Of a DNA stretch of 64,000 nt, positions 26,432-35,991 are shown one piece after another (the first letter of the stretch is position 1; each line of letters begins with the position of its first letter). Where the stretch lies: NCBI GenBank assembly GCA_900471605.1, contig UCEY01000002.1, positions 1 through 64,000 of the forward strand. Direction: 5' to 3'. This stretch comes from Hyphomicrobiales bacterium. GTDB lineage: Bacteria; Pseudomonadota; Alphaproteobacteria; Rhizobiales; Rhizobiaceae. Both the position numbers and the translations under genes were made by a program. The notes beneath the pieces are model-generated. The model was not told the DNA's origin and did not search any database. It saw nothing but the letters and a program-made list of their open reading frames with translations.

Positions 26432-27955
26432 TTGAGCCTCGATTCTCCGAAGGAGCCCGCGATCGAGCTTGTCGGCATCGACAAGAAGTTCGGCACGGTA
26501 CACGCGAACAAGAACATCAATCTGACGGTCGCCAAAGGCTCGATCCACGGTATCATCGGGGAAAACGGCGCCGGCAAGTCGACACTGATGTCGATCCTCT
26601 ACGGCTTCTACCAGGCCGACCACGGCGAGATCCGCATTTCGGGTAAGCCGGTGACGATCCGCGACAGCCAGACGGCGATCGCCGCGGGAATCGGCATGGT
26701 GCATCAGCACTTCATGCTGGTCGAGAATTTCACCGTTCTGGAAAACGTGATGCTCGGTGCGGAGGGCGGCCAGCTTCTCGCCAAGGGCGTCGCGAGCGCC
26801 CGCAAGGAACTGAAGCGGCTGGAGGACGATTACGGCCTCGAGGTCGATCCGGACGCGGTCATCGAGGAACTGCCGGTCGGCAATCAGCAGCGCGTCGAAA
26901 TCCTGAAGGCGCTCTATCGCGGCGCCGAAATCCTCATCCTCGACGAGCCGACCGGGGTGCTGACGCCGGCGGAAGCCGACCATCTTTTCAAGGTCCTGCG
27001 CGTCCTGCGCGATCAGGGCAAGACGATCATCCTCATCACCCACAAGCTGCGCGAGATCATGGCGATCACCGATACGGTCTCGGTCATGCGCCGCGGCGAA
27101 ATGGTCGCGACCCGCAAGACCGCCGAAACCACCGTCGAAGAGCTGGCCGAACTCATGGTCGGCCGCCGCGTCCTGCTGCGCGTCGAAAAGGGTGCCGCCA
27201 ATCCGGGCGCCGTCCTGATGTCGGTCCGCAACCTGACGGTCAAGGACAGCCGCGGCGTCACCATGGTCGACAATGTCTCCTTCGACGTGCGCGCCGGCGA
27301 GATCGTCGGCATCGCGGGCGTCGCCGGCAACGGCCAGTCGGAGCTTCTCGAGGCGATCGCCGGCATCCGCAAGCCTTCGTCCGGCGAGATCCTCATAGAC
27401 GGCAAGCCGGTCGCGGGCCTCGATCCGGCTGGCCTGCGTGATCTCGGGCTTGCGCACATCCCGGAAGACCGCCACCACATGGGGCTGGTCCTGAAGTTCG
27501 AGGAATACGAGAACTCGATCCTCGGTTATCACCACGATGCGAAATACGGCCGCGGTCCGTTTCTGGATCTCGACGCGATGCGCAAGGATGCCGAGGAGAA
27601 GATCGCCAAATACGACATCCGCCCGCCGAACCCGCGGCTGCGCACCGCCAATTTCTCCGGCGGCAACCAGCAGAAGATCGTCGTGGCGCGCGAGATCGAG
27701 CGTGACCCCAAAATGCTGATCATCGGCCAGCCGACCCGCGGCGTCGATATCGGCGCGATCGAATTCATCCACAAGCGGATCATAGAGATGCGCGATGCCG
27801 GCAAGGCGGTGCTACTGGTCTCGGTGGAACTGGATGAGATCCGCTCGCTCTCCGACCGTATTCTGGTGATGTTCGCCGGCAAGGTCGTCGGCGAGAAATC
27901 GGGCGAGGCGGGCGAACAGACGCTGGGCCTGATGATGGCCGGGATCGCCGCATGA
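26432..27955 (+). CDS. Nucleoside ABC transporter ATP-binding protein (dual ATPase)
   Basis: This is the energy subunit of the BMP-type nucleoside importer, related to YufO/NupA, with two ABC domains fused (507 aa from TTG 26432). Domain one has Walker A GENGAGKST, signature LPVGNQQRVEI and Walker B LILDEPTGVLTP. Domain two has the degenerate loop GVAGNGQSE in place of Walker A and FSGGNQQKIVV, a normal feature of this family. TTG 26432 is preferred because GGAAGGG is 7 nt upstream. The TTG at 26405 lies in the U-tract of the terminator and is unlikely. Confidence 0.9.
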   Translation: MSLDSPKEPAIELVGIDKKFGTVHANKNINLTVAKGSIHGIIGENGAGKSTLMSILYGFYQADHGEIRISGKPVTIRDSQTAIAAGIGMVHQHFMLVENFTVLENVMLGAEGGQLLAKGVASARKELKRLEDDYGLEVDPDAVIEELPVGNQQRVEILKALYRGAEILILDEPTGVLTPAEADHLFKVLRVLRDQGKTIILITHKLREIMAITDTVSVMRRGEMVATRKTAETTVEELAELMVGRRVLLRVEKGAANPGAVLMSVRNLTVKDSRGVTMVDNVSFDVRAGEIVGIAGVAGNGQSELLEAIAGIRKPSSGEILIDGKPVAGLDPAGLRDLGLAHIPEDRHHMGLVLKFEEYENSILGYHHDAKYGRGPFLDLDAMRKDAEEKIAKYDIRPPNPRLRTANFSGGNQQKIVVAREIERDPKMLIIGQPTRGVDIGAIEFIHKRIIEMRDAGKAVLLVSVELDEIRSLSDRILVMFAGKVVGEKSGEAGEQTLGLMMAGIAA

Positions 27956-28046
27956 CGCTGACAGCAACGATGCTTGAAGCAATGACCCATCTGGAGCATG
28001 GAATGATTAAGCTTGCTGCGGCGGCAGGGCGGACGAGGGCAGGGGC

Positions 28047-29150
28047 ATGAGCACCGTATCCGTACCGCTTCCGGCCTGGATCAATTACGGCCTCATCCCG
28101 CTGCTCAACCTCATCCTGGCCTTCTTCTTTTCCGGCCTTGTCGTCTGGGGGATCGGCGAGAACCCGTTCGAGGCGCTGCAGCTGCTGCTGATCGGTGCGC
28201 TCGGCCGCGGCGAAGGCATCGGTTTCACGCTGTTCTACACGACGAGTTTCATCTTCACCGGCCTGTCGGTGGCGGTCGCCATCCATGCCGGCCTGTTCAA
28301 CATCGGCTCGGAAGGCCAGGCTTATCTTGGCGGCCTTGGTGCCGCGCTTGTTGCATTGGCGATGGACAGTTACGTGCCCTGGTACGTCACCATGCCGTTC
28401 GCGGTCATCGGTGCGGCCCTGTTCGGCGCGGCCTGTGCCGCGATCCCCGCCTGGCTGCAGGCCAAGCGCGGCAGCCATATCGTCATCACCACCATCATGT
28501 TCAATTTCATCGTCTCGTCGCTGATGAATTACGTGCTGGTGCGCGTGCTGATCGTGCCCGGCAAGATGGCGCCCGAAACCCGCACTTTCCTGCCCGGCGG
28601 CCAGCTCCCCAAGCTTGACTGGCTGATCGCCATGTTCGGCGGCAAGATCGGGGCCGCCCCGCTCAACTTCTCCTTCCTGATCGCGCTGATCATGTGTTTC
28701 CTGGTCTGGGTGCTGATCTGGCGCACCAAGCTTGGATACGAGATGCGCACGCTCGGCATCAGCCCGACGGCTGCGAGCTACGCCGGCATCCGCTATTCGA
28801 AGATCGTCATGATCACCATGCTGATCTCGGGCGGTCTCGCGGGCATGATGGCGCTTAACCCGGTCATGGGGGCCTCCGCCCGCCTGCAGATCGAATTCGT
28901 CGGCGGCGCCGGCTTCGTCGGTATCGCCGTCTCGCTGATGGGCCGCAACCATCCGGCCGGCATCGTTCTGGCGGCGCTGCTTTTCGGTATTCTCTACCAG
29001 GGAGGGGCGGAACTCTCCTTCGACATGCCGAGCATCACCCGCGACATGATCGTCGTCATCCAGGGCATGGTCATCCTGTTCGCGGGTGCTCTGGAATACA
29101 TGCTCCGCCCGGCTGTCGTCCGGCTTTACCAGCAGCTCACCGGGAAATAG
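28047..29150 (+). CDS. Nucleoside ABC transporter permease (YufP-like)
   Basis: The 367-aa integral membrane protein of the BPD_transp_2 (livH-like) family has about eight to ten hydrophobic segments. The motifs NIGSEGQAYLGGL (about 90-102) and LGISPTAASYAGI (about 237-249) match the Bmp/sugar transporter permeases. It is the larger of two permeases that must form a heterodimer around the nucleoside path. An aggggc box precedes the ATG; the gap from the ATPase is 91 nt and holds no other gene. The second permease begins 4 nt after its stop. Confidence 0.9.
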   Translation: MSTVSVPLPAWINYGLIPLLNLILAFFFSGLVVWGIGENPFEALQLLLIGALGRGEGIGFTLFYTTSFIFTGLSVAVAIHAGLFNIGSEGQAYLGGLGAALVALAMDSYVPWYVTMPFAVIGAALFGAACAAIPAWLQAKRGSHIVITTIMFNFIVSSLMNYVLVRVLIVPGKMAPETRTFLPGGQLPKLDWLIAMFGGKIGAAPLNFSFLIALIMCFLVWVLIWRTKLGYEMRTLGISPTAASYAGIRYSKIVMITMLISGGLAGMMALNPVMGASARLQIEFVGGAGFVGIAVSLMGRNHPAGIVLAALLFGILYQGGAELSFDMPSITRDMIVVIQGMVILFAGALEYMLRPAVVRLYQQLTGK

Positions 29151-29154
29151 GCTC

Positions 29155-30126
29155 ATGGATTATTTCGATATTTTCATCAGCATTCTCGGCTCGGCGATCC
29201 GTCTTTCGATCCCGCTGCTGTTCACCGCGCTTGCCGGACTGTTTTCGGAACGTGCGGGCATTTTCGATATCGGGCTGGAAGGCAAGATGCTGGCATCCGC
29301 CTTTGCCGCAGCCTGCGTCGCTTACTGGACCGGCAATGCCTGGTTCGGCCTCATCGGCGGCATCGGCGTGTCGATCGCCTTTTCCTTCATGCACGGTTTT
29401 GCCTCGATCACCAATCGCGGCAACCAGATCGTGTCAGGCGTAGCGCTCAACTTCGTCGCCGCCGGCCTGACGATCGTGCTCGGCCAGGCCTGGTTCCGGC
29501 AGGGCGGGCGCACGGGCCAGGTGCCACCCGAAGGACGGTTCTCCTCCATCATCCTGCCGGGCGCCGACATGATGCGCGACATACCGATCATCGGCCCGCT
29601 TTATGCCAATGTCATCTCCGGCAACAACATCCTCACCTATATCGCCTTCCTGATGGTGCCGGTCTCCTGGTGGGTTCTTTATCGTACCCGTTTCGGCCTG
29701 CGCCTGCGCGCCGTCGGCGAAAATCCGGGTGCGGTCGACACGGCAGGCATCTCGGTCGCCTGGATGCGTTATCGCGCGCTGATCGTCGCCGGTTTCCTCT
29801 GCGGTTTTGCGGGCACCTATCTCTCGATCGCCCAGTCTGCCGCCTTCATCAACAACATGTCGGCCGGCAAGGGCTATATCGCGCTGGCGGCGCTGATCTT
29901 CGCCAAGTGGAAGCCGGTGCCGGTCATGCTGGCCTGCCTGCTCTTCGGTTTCCTCGATGCATTCGCGAACTTCATGCAGGGCAAATCATTGCCGCTGATC
30001 GGCGAAGTGCCGGTACAGATCTTCCAGGCGCTGCCCTATATCCTCACCTGCGTATTGCTCGCCGGCTTCATCGGCACCGCCCGTCCGCCCAAGGCCGGCG
30101 GCGTGCCCTATACCAAGGAGCGCTGA
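29155..30126 (+). CDS. Nucleoside ABC transporter permease (YufQ-like)
   Basis: The 323-aa membrane protein is the second, shorter permease of the nucleoside importer. It has the conserved ERAGIFDIGLEGKMLASAFAAA segment near the N-terminus and the RAVGENPGAVDTAGI cytoplasmic loop near the centre that contacts the ATPase. ATG 29155 (MDYFDIFISILGSAIRLSIP) is chosen because it starts just after the previous gene and places the first helix at the N-terminus; the frame is open earlier but overlaps the upstream gene. It ends 3 nt before cdd. Confidence 0.9.
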   Translation: MDYFDIFISILGSAIRLSIPLLFTALAGLFSERAGIFDIGLEGKMLASAFAAACVAYWTGNAWFGLIGGIGVSIAFSFMHGFASITNRGNQIVSGVALNFVAAGLTIVLGQAWFRQGGRTGQVPPEGRFSSIILPGADMMRDIPIIGPLYANVISGNNILTYIAFLMVPVSWWVLYRTRFGLRLRAVGENPGAVDTAGISVAWMRYRALIVAGFLCGFAGTYLSIAQSAAFINNMSAGKGYIALAALIFAKWKPVPVMLACLLFGFLDAFANFMQGKSLPLIGEVPVQIFQALPYILTCVLLAGFIGTARPPKAGGVPYTKER

Positions 30127-30129
30127 CCG

Positions 30130-30522
30130 ATGTCTCACGATTTGTTCGAGGCCGCACGCGGGGCGATGGCCAGGGCACATGCCCCCTATTCGAAGTTCCC
30201 GGTGGGCGTGGCGATCCGCGCCGATGACGGAAAGGTCTATCTCGGTGCCAATATCGAGAACATCTCTTTCCCCCAAGGCTGGTGCGCCGAACCGACGGCG
30301 ATCGGCGCGATGGTGATGGGCGGCGGCAGGAAGATCGTTGAACTGGCCGTCATCGCCGAAAAGCTGGCGCTCTGCTCGCCCTGCGGCGGCTGCCGGCAGA
30401 AGATCGCGGAATTCGCCTCCGCCGATACGCGCGTCTATCTCTGCGACGATCTCGGGGTGCAGAAGACCGTCACCATGGCGGAGCTTCTTCCATACGCTTT
30501 CGAAACGGATGTGATCGGCTGA
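30130..30522 (+). CDS. cdd: Cytidine deaminase
   Basis: The enzyme deaminates cytidine and deoxycytidine to uridine and deoxyuridine. The 130-aa product is a homotetrameric-type Cdd with the zinc motif WCAEPTAIG (Cys52 ligand, Glu54 proton shuttle) and PCGGCRQ (Cys85 and Cys88). It uses the nucleosides delivered by the transporter encoded just upstream, with only 3 nt between genes, and its uridine product can pass to pyrimidine phosphorolysis and Upp. Length is the usual 130 or so. Confidence 0.96.
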   Translation: MSHDLFEAARGAMARAHAPYSKFPVGVAIRADDGKVYLGANIENISFPQGWCAEPTAIGAMVMGGGRKIVELAVIAEKLALCSPCGGCRQKIAEFASADTRVYLCDDLGVQKTVTMAELLPYAFETDVIG

Positions 30523-30532
30523 GGTGACGGAC

Positions 30533-31321
30533 ATGAGGCAAGTCATCGATCTGCTCGTCAATCGCCTGAATGGCCTGGTGCCGCGCCACGCGATCGTGCT
30601 CGGCTCCGGCCTCGGTTCGCTGGTGAACGAGGTGACGGAGGCTGTCCGTATCCCTTATGGCGCGCTGGAGGGCTTTCCGGTAAGCGGCGTCACCGGCCAC
30701 GCGGGTGAGATCGTCGCCGGTTATCTTGGAGCGGAGCCGGTCATCATGCTCTCCGGCCGCGCGCACTATTACGAGCACGGCGATGCGAAGGTGATGCGCT
30801 TTCCGATCGAGGTGATGAAGGGCCTTGGCGTCCAGTCGCTGATCCTGACGAATTCCGCCGGATCGCTCAGGGAAGACATGCCGCCGGGCTCGGTGATGCA
30901 GATTTCCGACCACATCAACTATTCCGGCATGAACCCGCTGATTGGCGAGGAGGGTGACCGGCGTTTCGTCGGCATGACCACCGCTTATGATGCGGACCTC
31001 GCGCTCGACATGCGCAATGCGGCAATCCGTTGCGGGGTCCCGCTGTTCTCGGGCGTCTATATGTGGTTCTCCGGCCCGAGCTTCGAGACGCCGGCGGAGA
31101 TCCGCATGGCGCGAACCCTGGGCGCCGATGCGGTCGGCATGTCGACCGTGCCGGAAGTCATCCTCGCGCGCTATTTCGGGCTCAAGGTCGCGGCGGCCTC
31201 GGTGATCACCAATTTTGGCGCGGGCATGACCGGTGCGGAGCTCAGCCACGCGGAAACCAAGGACATGGCTCCGATAGGCGGGCAGCGCCTGGCGGCTATC
31301 CTGAAAGAAATGTTGGCCTGA
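30533..31321 (+). CDS. punA: Purine nucleoside phosphorylase
   Basis: Class I (trimeric) purine nucleoside phosphorylase splits inosine and guanosine with phosphate to the base and ribose-1-phosphate. The 262-aa product shows the phosphate loop VLGSGLGS, GRAHYYEHG, LTNSAGSL and the base-binding GPSFETPAEIRM and GMSTVPEVILAR segments, all typical. ATG 30533 is chosen because GAGG stands 8 nt upstream; GTG 30524 is a close alternative that adds three residues. It follows cdd by 10 nt. Confidence 0.93.
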   Translation: MRQVIDLLVNRLNGLVPRHAIVLGSGLGSLVNEVTEAVRIPYGALEGFPVSGVTGHAGEIVAGYLGAEPVIMLSGRAHYYEHGDAKVMRFPIEVMKGLGVQSLILTNSAGSLREDMPPGSVMQISDHINYSGMNPLIGEEGDRRFVGMTTAYDADLALDMRNAAIRCGVPLFSGVYMWFSGPSFETPAEIRMARTLGADAVGMSTVPEVILARYFGLKVAAASVITNFGAGMTGAELSHAETKDMAPIGGQRLAAILKEMLA

Positions 31322-31380
31322 TTACACGATATATTTCAACCGGATAAGTCCCGTTGGGGCATGTGCCGCCCCGGTGTGGC

Positions 31381-31408
31381 TTGCATCTAATCGTTTGAAC
31401 GATAAATA
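31381..31408 (+). promoter_or_regulatory. Possible internal promoter with operator before deoC
   Basis: TTGCAT (31381-31386) and TAAATA (31403-31408) are 16 nt apart, and the perfect 14-bp palindrome ATCGTT-TG-AACGAT (31390-31403) lies in the spacer. This is the layout of a repressible promoter for deoC-deoA, 125-150 nt before the deoC start. The repressor is unknown. Confidence 0.4.
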
Positions 31409-31532
31409 TGGGCGTGCGCATGACCCAGAAATCGAACAGATTTCGACCGGACCTGCGTCGCCTTTGAATTTACCGCGTCCCCGGCGCGCCACTGGCGCAC
31501 GGTGCGGTAAGCAAGCCGGGGAGGCACTCGAC

Positions 31533-32303
31533 ATGGAACTCCTGAGCCCGCGTGAGGCGGCAGCCTTCGCGCTATCGCTTCTCGACCTGACGAACCTGCG
31601 TGACGACTGCGACAACGCCGCGATCGAAAAACTCTGCCTGCGGGCGCAGACGCCTTATGGCAATACGGCGGCGATCTGCATCTGGCCGCGTTTCGTCGCC
31701 CATGCCCGCCAGATCTTGGGCTCCGAGCATCCGGTTCGCATCGCCACCGTCGTGAATTTCCCTTCCGGAGATCTGGCTGTTGCCACCGTGATCGAAGAGA
31801 CGCGCAAAGCGATTGAGGACGGTGCCGACGAGATCGACATGGTCATCCCCTATCGCAAGCTGTTGGCGGGCGACGAGGCGGCGGTGACCGAAATGGTGGA
31901 GGCGGTCCGGGCTGCTTGCCCGAACGCCACCTTGAAGGTGATCCTGGAGACGGGTGAACTCAAGGACAGCGCACTGATCCGTCGTGCTTCCGAGCTGGCG
32001 ATCGCCGCCGGTGCCGATTTCATCAAGACCTCGACCGGCAAGGTCGCCGTAAATGCGACGCTCGAAGCTGCCGACATCATGCTCCAGGCGATCCGGGATT
32101 CGAAGAAGCGGGTCGGCTTCAAGCCTGCCGGCGGGATCTCGACTGTTGCGGATGCAGATCTTTACTTCCGGCTCGCGGAAACGATCATGGCTCCCAACTG
32201 GATCATGCCCTCCACCTTCCGCTTCGGCGCCTCGGGCCTGCTCGACGATATCCTCGGCGTGTTGAGCGGCAGCACCGCTGTCCGCGCGTCGAGCGGCTAT
32301 TGA
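31533..32303 (+). CDS. deoC: Deoxyribose-phosphate aldolase
   Basis: DeoC splits 2-deoxyribose-5-phosphate to acetaldehyde and glyceraldehyde-3-phosphate. The 256-aa product is of class I TIM-barrel type: Asp102 in DEIDMVIPY, the Schiff-base Lys165 in FIKTSTGK and the activating Lys197 in GFKPAGGI all match E. coli positions Asp102, Lys167 and Lys201. GGGGAGG before ATG 31533 fixes the start, although the frame opens earlier at 31374. It ends 4 nt before deoA and probably shares its transcript; DeoB, encoded on the other strand, supplies the substrate. Confidence 0.95.
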   Translation: MELLSPREAAAFALSLLDLTNLRDDCDNAAIEKLCLRAQTPYGNTAAICIWPRFVAHARQILGSEHPVRIATVVNFPSGDLAVATVIEETRKAIEDGADEIDMVIPYRKLLAGDEAAVTEMVEAVRAACPNATLKVILETGELKDSALIRRASELAIAAGADFIKTSTGKVAVNATLEAADIMLQAIRDSKKRVGFKPAGGISTVADADLYFRLAETIMAPNWIMPSTFRFGASGLLDDILGVLSGSTAVRASSGY

Positions 32304-32307
32304 TACG

Positions 32308-33618
32308 ATGATCCCGCAGGAAATCATCCGCCGCAAACGCGACGGAAAGGTCCTCGCCGGCGAAGAGATAGCAGCCTTCATTGCGGCCCTGGTAAAAGAG
32401 GAAATCTCCGAGGGACAGGTAGCTGCCTTCGCGATGGCTGTCTTTTTTCGGGGCATGTCCCGCGATGAGACGGTGGCGCTCACCCTCGCGATGCGCGATT
32501 CTGGGACTGTGCTGAATTGGGACGGCCTTGTCCGACCGATTGCGGACAAGCATTCGACTGGCGGCGTCGGCGACAATGTCTCGCTGATGTTGGCACCCAT
32601 CGTGGCGGCCTGCGGCCTTGCGGTTCCGATGATTTCCGGCCGCGGCCTCGGCCATACCGGCGGCACGCTCGACAAGCTGCAGTCGATCCCCGGCTACAAC
32701 GTGATGCCGGACGAGGCATTGTTCCGGAAGGTCGTCGCCGAGGTCGGCTGTGCCATTATCGGACAGACGAGCGATCTCGCTCCGGCCGACCGCCGGCTCT
32801 ACGGCATCCGCGACGTGACTGCCACCGTCGAATCCGTGCCGTTGATCACTGCCTCCATCCTTTCGAAGAAGCTTGCTGCCGGGCTCGGAAGCCTCGTGCT
32901 CGACGTGAAGGTCGGCAACGGCGCCTTCATGGAAAGCCTGGAGGAGGCGGAGACGCTGGCCCGCTCGCTGGTTGAGGTGGCGAATGGGGCGGGCGTCAGG
33001 ACCGCGGCACTTCTCACCGACATGAACCAGCCGCTTGCGGATGCAGCCGGCAATGCGCTCGAAATCGTCAACTGCCTGGACTTCCTGGCAGGACTGAAGG
33101 CCGGTACACGACTGGAAGCCGTCGTCCTGGCCGAGGCGTCTGAAATGCTGGTCCAGGCAGGCGTCGTCGCTGATTTGACAAGTGCCGAGGAGAATGCCCG
33201 GCTGGCTCTGAGCTCCGGCGAGGCGATGGAGCGTTTCGCCCGCATGGTCCATGCGCTCGGCGGCCCGGCGGATTTCTGCGAGCGGCCGGATGCCTATCTG
33301 GAGCGTGCGCCGGTGAGGCTGCGCGTGCCGGCGCCGCGCGATGGCTATCTCGCAGCCTGCGAAACCCGAGCCCTTGGTCTGGCCGTCGTCGAGCTCGGCG
33401 GAGGTCGTAAACGGGCCGCGGATGCGATCGACCATCGCGTCGGCATCAGCGAATTGCCGCCGCTCGGGACGCAGGTATCGGAAGGCGAACCGATCGCCAC
33501 CGTCCACGCGAAAACCGAGGGGGATGCCAGGCGGATCGCCGAGGATATCGCGCGTTTCTACAGGATTTCCGAGGTTCCGCCCGCAGCCGCGCCGGTGATC
33601 CTCAAGCGTATCGGCTGA
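32308..33618 (+). CDS. deoA: Thymidine phosphorylase
   Basis: DeoA splits thymidine or deoxyuridine to the base and 2-deoxyribose-1-phosphate. The 436-aa product has the phosphate/glycosyl loop IADKHSTGGVGDNVSLML (about 79-95), the SGRGLGHTGGTLDKL signature and the C-terminal domain of family-3 glycosyltransferases, and it has the normal length. It is coupled to deoC. Its stop abuts the convergent protease gene with no gap, so transcripts of both strands must overlap or be terminated in coding sequence. Confidence 0.94.
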   Translation: MIPQEIIRRKRDGKVLAGEEIAAFIAALVKEEISEGQVAAFAMAVFFRGMSRDETVALTLAMRDSGTVLNWDGLVRPIADKHSTGGVGDNVSLMLAPIVAACGLAVPMISGRGLGHTGGTLDKLQSIPGYNVMPDEALFRKVVAEVGCAIIGQTSDLAPADRRLYGIRDVTATVESVPLITASILSKKLAAGLGSLVLDVKVGNGAFMESLEEAETLARSLVEVANGAGVRTAALLTDMNQPLADAAGNALEIVNCLDFLAGLKAGTRLEAVVLAEASEMLVQAGVVADLTSAEENARLALSSGEAMERFARMVHALGGPADFCERPDAYLERAPVRLRVPAPRDGYLAACETRALGLAVVELGGGRKRAADAIDHRVGISELPPLGTQVSEGEPIATVHAKTEGDARRIAEDIARFYRISEVPPAAAPVILKRIG

Positions 33619-34134
33619 TCACTGCACGAGTTTCAGGTTGCCGCCTTCCACCTGGAAGGATTTCAGTTTCTTCAGGAAACTCATGCCGACCAGCGTGCCG
33701 GCAAGCGCCTTGTCGCGCAGCACGAAGGCATCGACGTCCTTGACCCGCACGCCGCCGATCTCGATGCGGTCGAGAACCACGTGGGCAGCCTCGGTGCCGC
33801 CATTGGCGGTATTGACCGTGTAGCGGAAATCCAGGCCGTTGGCGCTGTAGCCCAGCTTGCGGGCCGTGCTCTCGTTGATCGCCACCAGCGACGCACCCGT
33901 GTCGACGAGGCCGTCGACGGGTTTGCCGTTCATCCGGAACGTGCCGTTGAAGTGTCCGCGCCCATCGGCTTCCAGCGTCACGCTGCCCGACGCCACCGAA
34001 ACGGGCGTCGCCCTGGCCGGCGCCTCGACCGCCACGGCCGCCGCAGACGGATGATCGGCACGCTGGATCAGCGCGGGGATCTGTGTCGCCACGAGCGCCG
34101 TAACTGCAGCAAAAATGACGGTGCGCAGGAGCAT
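33619..34134 (-). CDS. Membrane-anchored retropepsin-like aspartic protease (clan AA, TIGR02281 type)
   Basis: The 171-aa product has an N-terminal hydrophobic anchor or signal (about 1-23, LLRTVIFAAVTALVATQIPAL) and a single retropepsin-like domain with the catalytic motif LVDTGASLVAI (Asp78) and the flap segment TANGGTEAAHVVL. These dimeric-type proteases are widespread in alphaproteobacteria but have no settled substrate. ATG 34134 is preferred because GAGAGGG lies 6 nt upstream; an upstream frame reaches 34227. The gene stop is adjacent to the deoA stop. Confidence 0.85.
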   Translation of the reverse strand: MLLRTVIFAAVTALVATQIPALIQRADHPSAAAVAVEAPARATPVSVASGSVTLEADGRGHFNGTFRMNGKPVDGLVDTGASLVAINESTARKLGYSANGLDFRYTVNTANGGTEAAHVVLDRIEIGGVRVKDVDAFVLRDKALAGTLVGMSFLKKLKSFQVEGGNLKLVQ

Positions 34135-34195
34135 GAAAAACCCTCTCGGCATGAACCGGATATCCGCTCCCTGCATAGCGGAGAAATCATAAGAA

Positions 34196-34224
34196 AACGG
34201 CCTGCGAAATCTCCGCAGGCCGTT
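34196..34224 (-). terminator. Terminator of upp
   Basis: AACGGCCTGCG and CGCAGGCCGTT form a perfect 11-bp stem with a 7-nt loop. On the minus strand it lies 35 nt after the upp stop and is followed by TTTCTTATG, a T-rich tail. It ends the deoB-add-upp transcript. Confidence 0.75.
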
Positions 34225-34258
34225 CATTTCAAAGATTGGTAAGCAAATTCTAAATTAC

Positions 34259-34888
34259 TTACTTGGTGCCGTACATGCGGTCGCCGGCATCGCCGAGACC
34301 GGGCACGATATAACCCTTCTCGTTGAGATGGCTGTCGATCGAGGCCGTGTAGATCTTCACGTCCGGATGCGCCGCGCGGAAGTTTGCGATGCCCTCGGGG
34401 GCCGCAAGCAGGCAGAGGAAGCGGATATTGTGGGCGCCCCGTTCCTTGAGCTTGTCCACGGCGGCGATCGAGGAGTTGCCGGTCGCCAGCATCGGGTCGA
34501 CGACGATGATCAGCCGTTCGGCGATGTCGTCCGGCGCCTTGAAGTAATATTCGACCGGCTGCAGCGTCTCGTGGTCGCGGTAGACGCCGATATGCGAGAC
34601 GCGGGCCGAAGGCACCAGTTCCAGCATGCCTTCGAGCAGCCCGTTGCCGGCCCGCAGGATCGAGGCGAAGACCAGCTTTTTGCCTTCGACGACCGGCGCC
34701 TGCATTTCGACAAGCGGCGTCTCGATCGTTTCCATGGTCAGTTCGAGGTCGCGGGTCACCTCGTAGCAGAGCAGCATCGAGATTTCCCGCAGCAGCCGCC
34801 GGAAGCCGGCCGTTGAGGTTTCCTTCTTGCGCATGATCGTCAGCTTGTGCTGCACCAGCGGATGATCGATGACAGTGACGCCGTCCAT
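34259..34888 (-). CDS. upp: Uracil phosphoribosyltransferase
   Basis: Upp recaptures uracil with PRPP as UMP. The 209-aa product has the family start [15 protein letters not shown], the central [16 protein letters not shown]-binding loop (about 128-139) and the C-terminal [22 protein letters not shown] precedes the ATG. It is the last gene of the minus-strand deoB-add-upp group, 62 nt after add, and works with thymidine phosphorylase and cytidine deaminase from the opposite strand in pyrimidine salvage. A terminator follows. Confidence 0.96.
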   Translation of the reverse strand: MDGVTVIDHPLVQHKLTIMRKKETSTAGFRRLLREISMLLCYEVTRDLELTMETIETPLVEMQAPVVEGKKLVFASILRAGNGLLEGMLELVPSARVSHIGVYRDHETLQPVEYYFKAPDDIAERLIIVVDPMLATGNSSIAAVDKLKERGAHNIRFLCLLAAPEGIANFRAAHPDVKIYTASIDSHLNEKGYIVPGLGDAGDRMYGTK

Positions 34889-34950
34889 GGAGCTTCCCCT
34901 TGTTGTTTGCCTGTCTCTTCTTTCAGGAAAAAGGCTGGTTCCGCAACCCG

Positions 34951-35991
34951 TCAGGCGCGGCTTGCCGCCTCATCCCCAGTCTCTGATCGGCTTGGCTTGA
35001 CGCTCTGCGCGTCAAGCCGGGCGATGAGCCTTGCGCGCGTTGCTTCGTCCACGAAGGCCGCCTCGATCGCCGTGCGCGTCATCGCGTCGATCTCCTCGTC
35101 GGGCATCCCCATGATCACCGACGCGATGTCGTATTCGCGCGCAAGGGAAGTGTGGAAGAACGGCGGGTCGTCGGAATTGATGCAGATGCGCACGCCGGCG
35201 GCCTTGAGGCGTTTCAGCGGATGGCTGTCGAAATCCGGAAACACGTTCAGCGCGATGTTCGAACCCGGGCAGACCTCCAGCACGATGCCGAGTTCGGCAA
35301 GCCGCTCGACGAGGGCCGGATCCTCGATCGCACGCACGCCGTGGCCGATCCGAGACGGCTTCACCAACTCGAGCGCGTCGGAAACGCTGAAAGCGCCGCA
35401 GACCTCGCCAGCGTGGATTGTAAGGCCAAGCCCCGCGTCGCGGGCGATATCGAAGGCACGGGCATAGTCGGCGACCCGGCCCATGCGTTCCTCGCCGGCC
35501 ATGTTGAAGCCGGTCACCAGCGGGTTTTTCGCCCGCGCCGCGTATTCGGCGGCCGAGACCACCCGGTCCGGCCCGAAATGCCGTTCGCCGGTCACGATGA
35601 TGCGCGCTTCGATACCGGTCTTTTCGCGCGCCGCGTGAATGCCGTCGCAGATGCCGGCGAGATAGGCATCGGCCCCGAGCCCGATCCGATCTCCGTGATC
35701 GGGCGAGACGATGATCTCGCTGTAGATCGTGTTGGCGGCCGCAAGTTCCAGAAGATAGGTTTCAGTCAGCAGCGCATAGTCGCCGGCGGTTTTGAACAGC
35801 GAGGCGACCGCATCGTAGCAGACGATGAATTCGGAAAAGTCGGACCAGACATAGGCGCCGTCGCGCAGCACCTTTCCCGTATCGATACCGTATTTTTCCG
35901 CCTGAATTGCCGCCAGCGCCGGCGGCGTGGCACCTTCGATATGGCAGTGGATCTCCGCCTTGAGGAGGTGTCTGGTCAAAGGAAGCTCCAT
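34951..35991 (-). CDS. add: Adenosine deaminase
   Basis: Adenosine deaminase converts adenosine or deoxyadenosine to inosine forms, which purine nucleoside phosphorylase then uses. The 346-aa product has the zinc motif AEIHCHIEG (His15, His17), the catalytic segment [21 protein letters not shown] and the metal aspartates in NSDDPPFF, all intact. ATG 35991 overlaps deoB by 16 nt. A TTG at 35979 overlaps the deoB stop as TTGA and has GGAG six nt upstream, so the true start may be four residues shorter. It lies between deoB and upp. Confidence 0.93.
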   Translation of the reverse strand: MELPLTRHLLKAEIHCHIEGATPPALAAIQAEKYGIDTGKVLRDGAYVWSDFSEFIVCYDAVASLFKTAGDYALLTETYLLELAAANTIYSEIIVSPDHGDRIGLGADAYLAGICDGIHAAREKTGIEARIIVTGERHFGPDRVVSAAEYAARAKNPLVTGFNMAGEERMGRVADYARAFDIARDAGLGLTIHAGEVCGAFSVSDALELVKPSRIGHGVRAIEDPALVERLAELGIVLEVCPGSNIALNVFPDFDSHPLKRLKAAGVRICINSDDPPFFHTSLAREYDIASVIMGMPDEEIDAMTRTAIEAAFVDEATRARLIARLDAQSVKPSRSETGDEAASRA

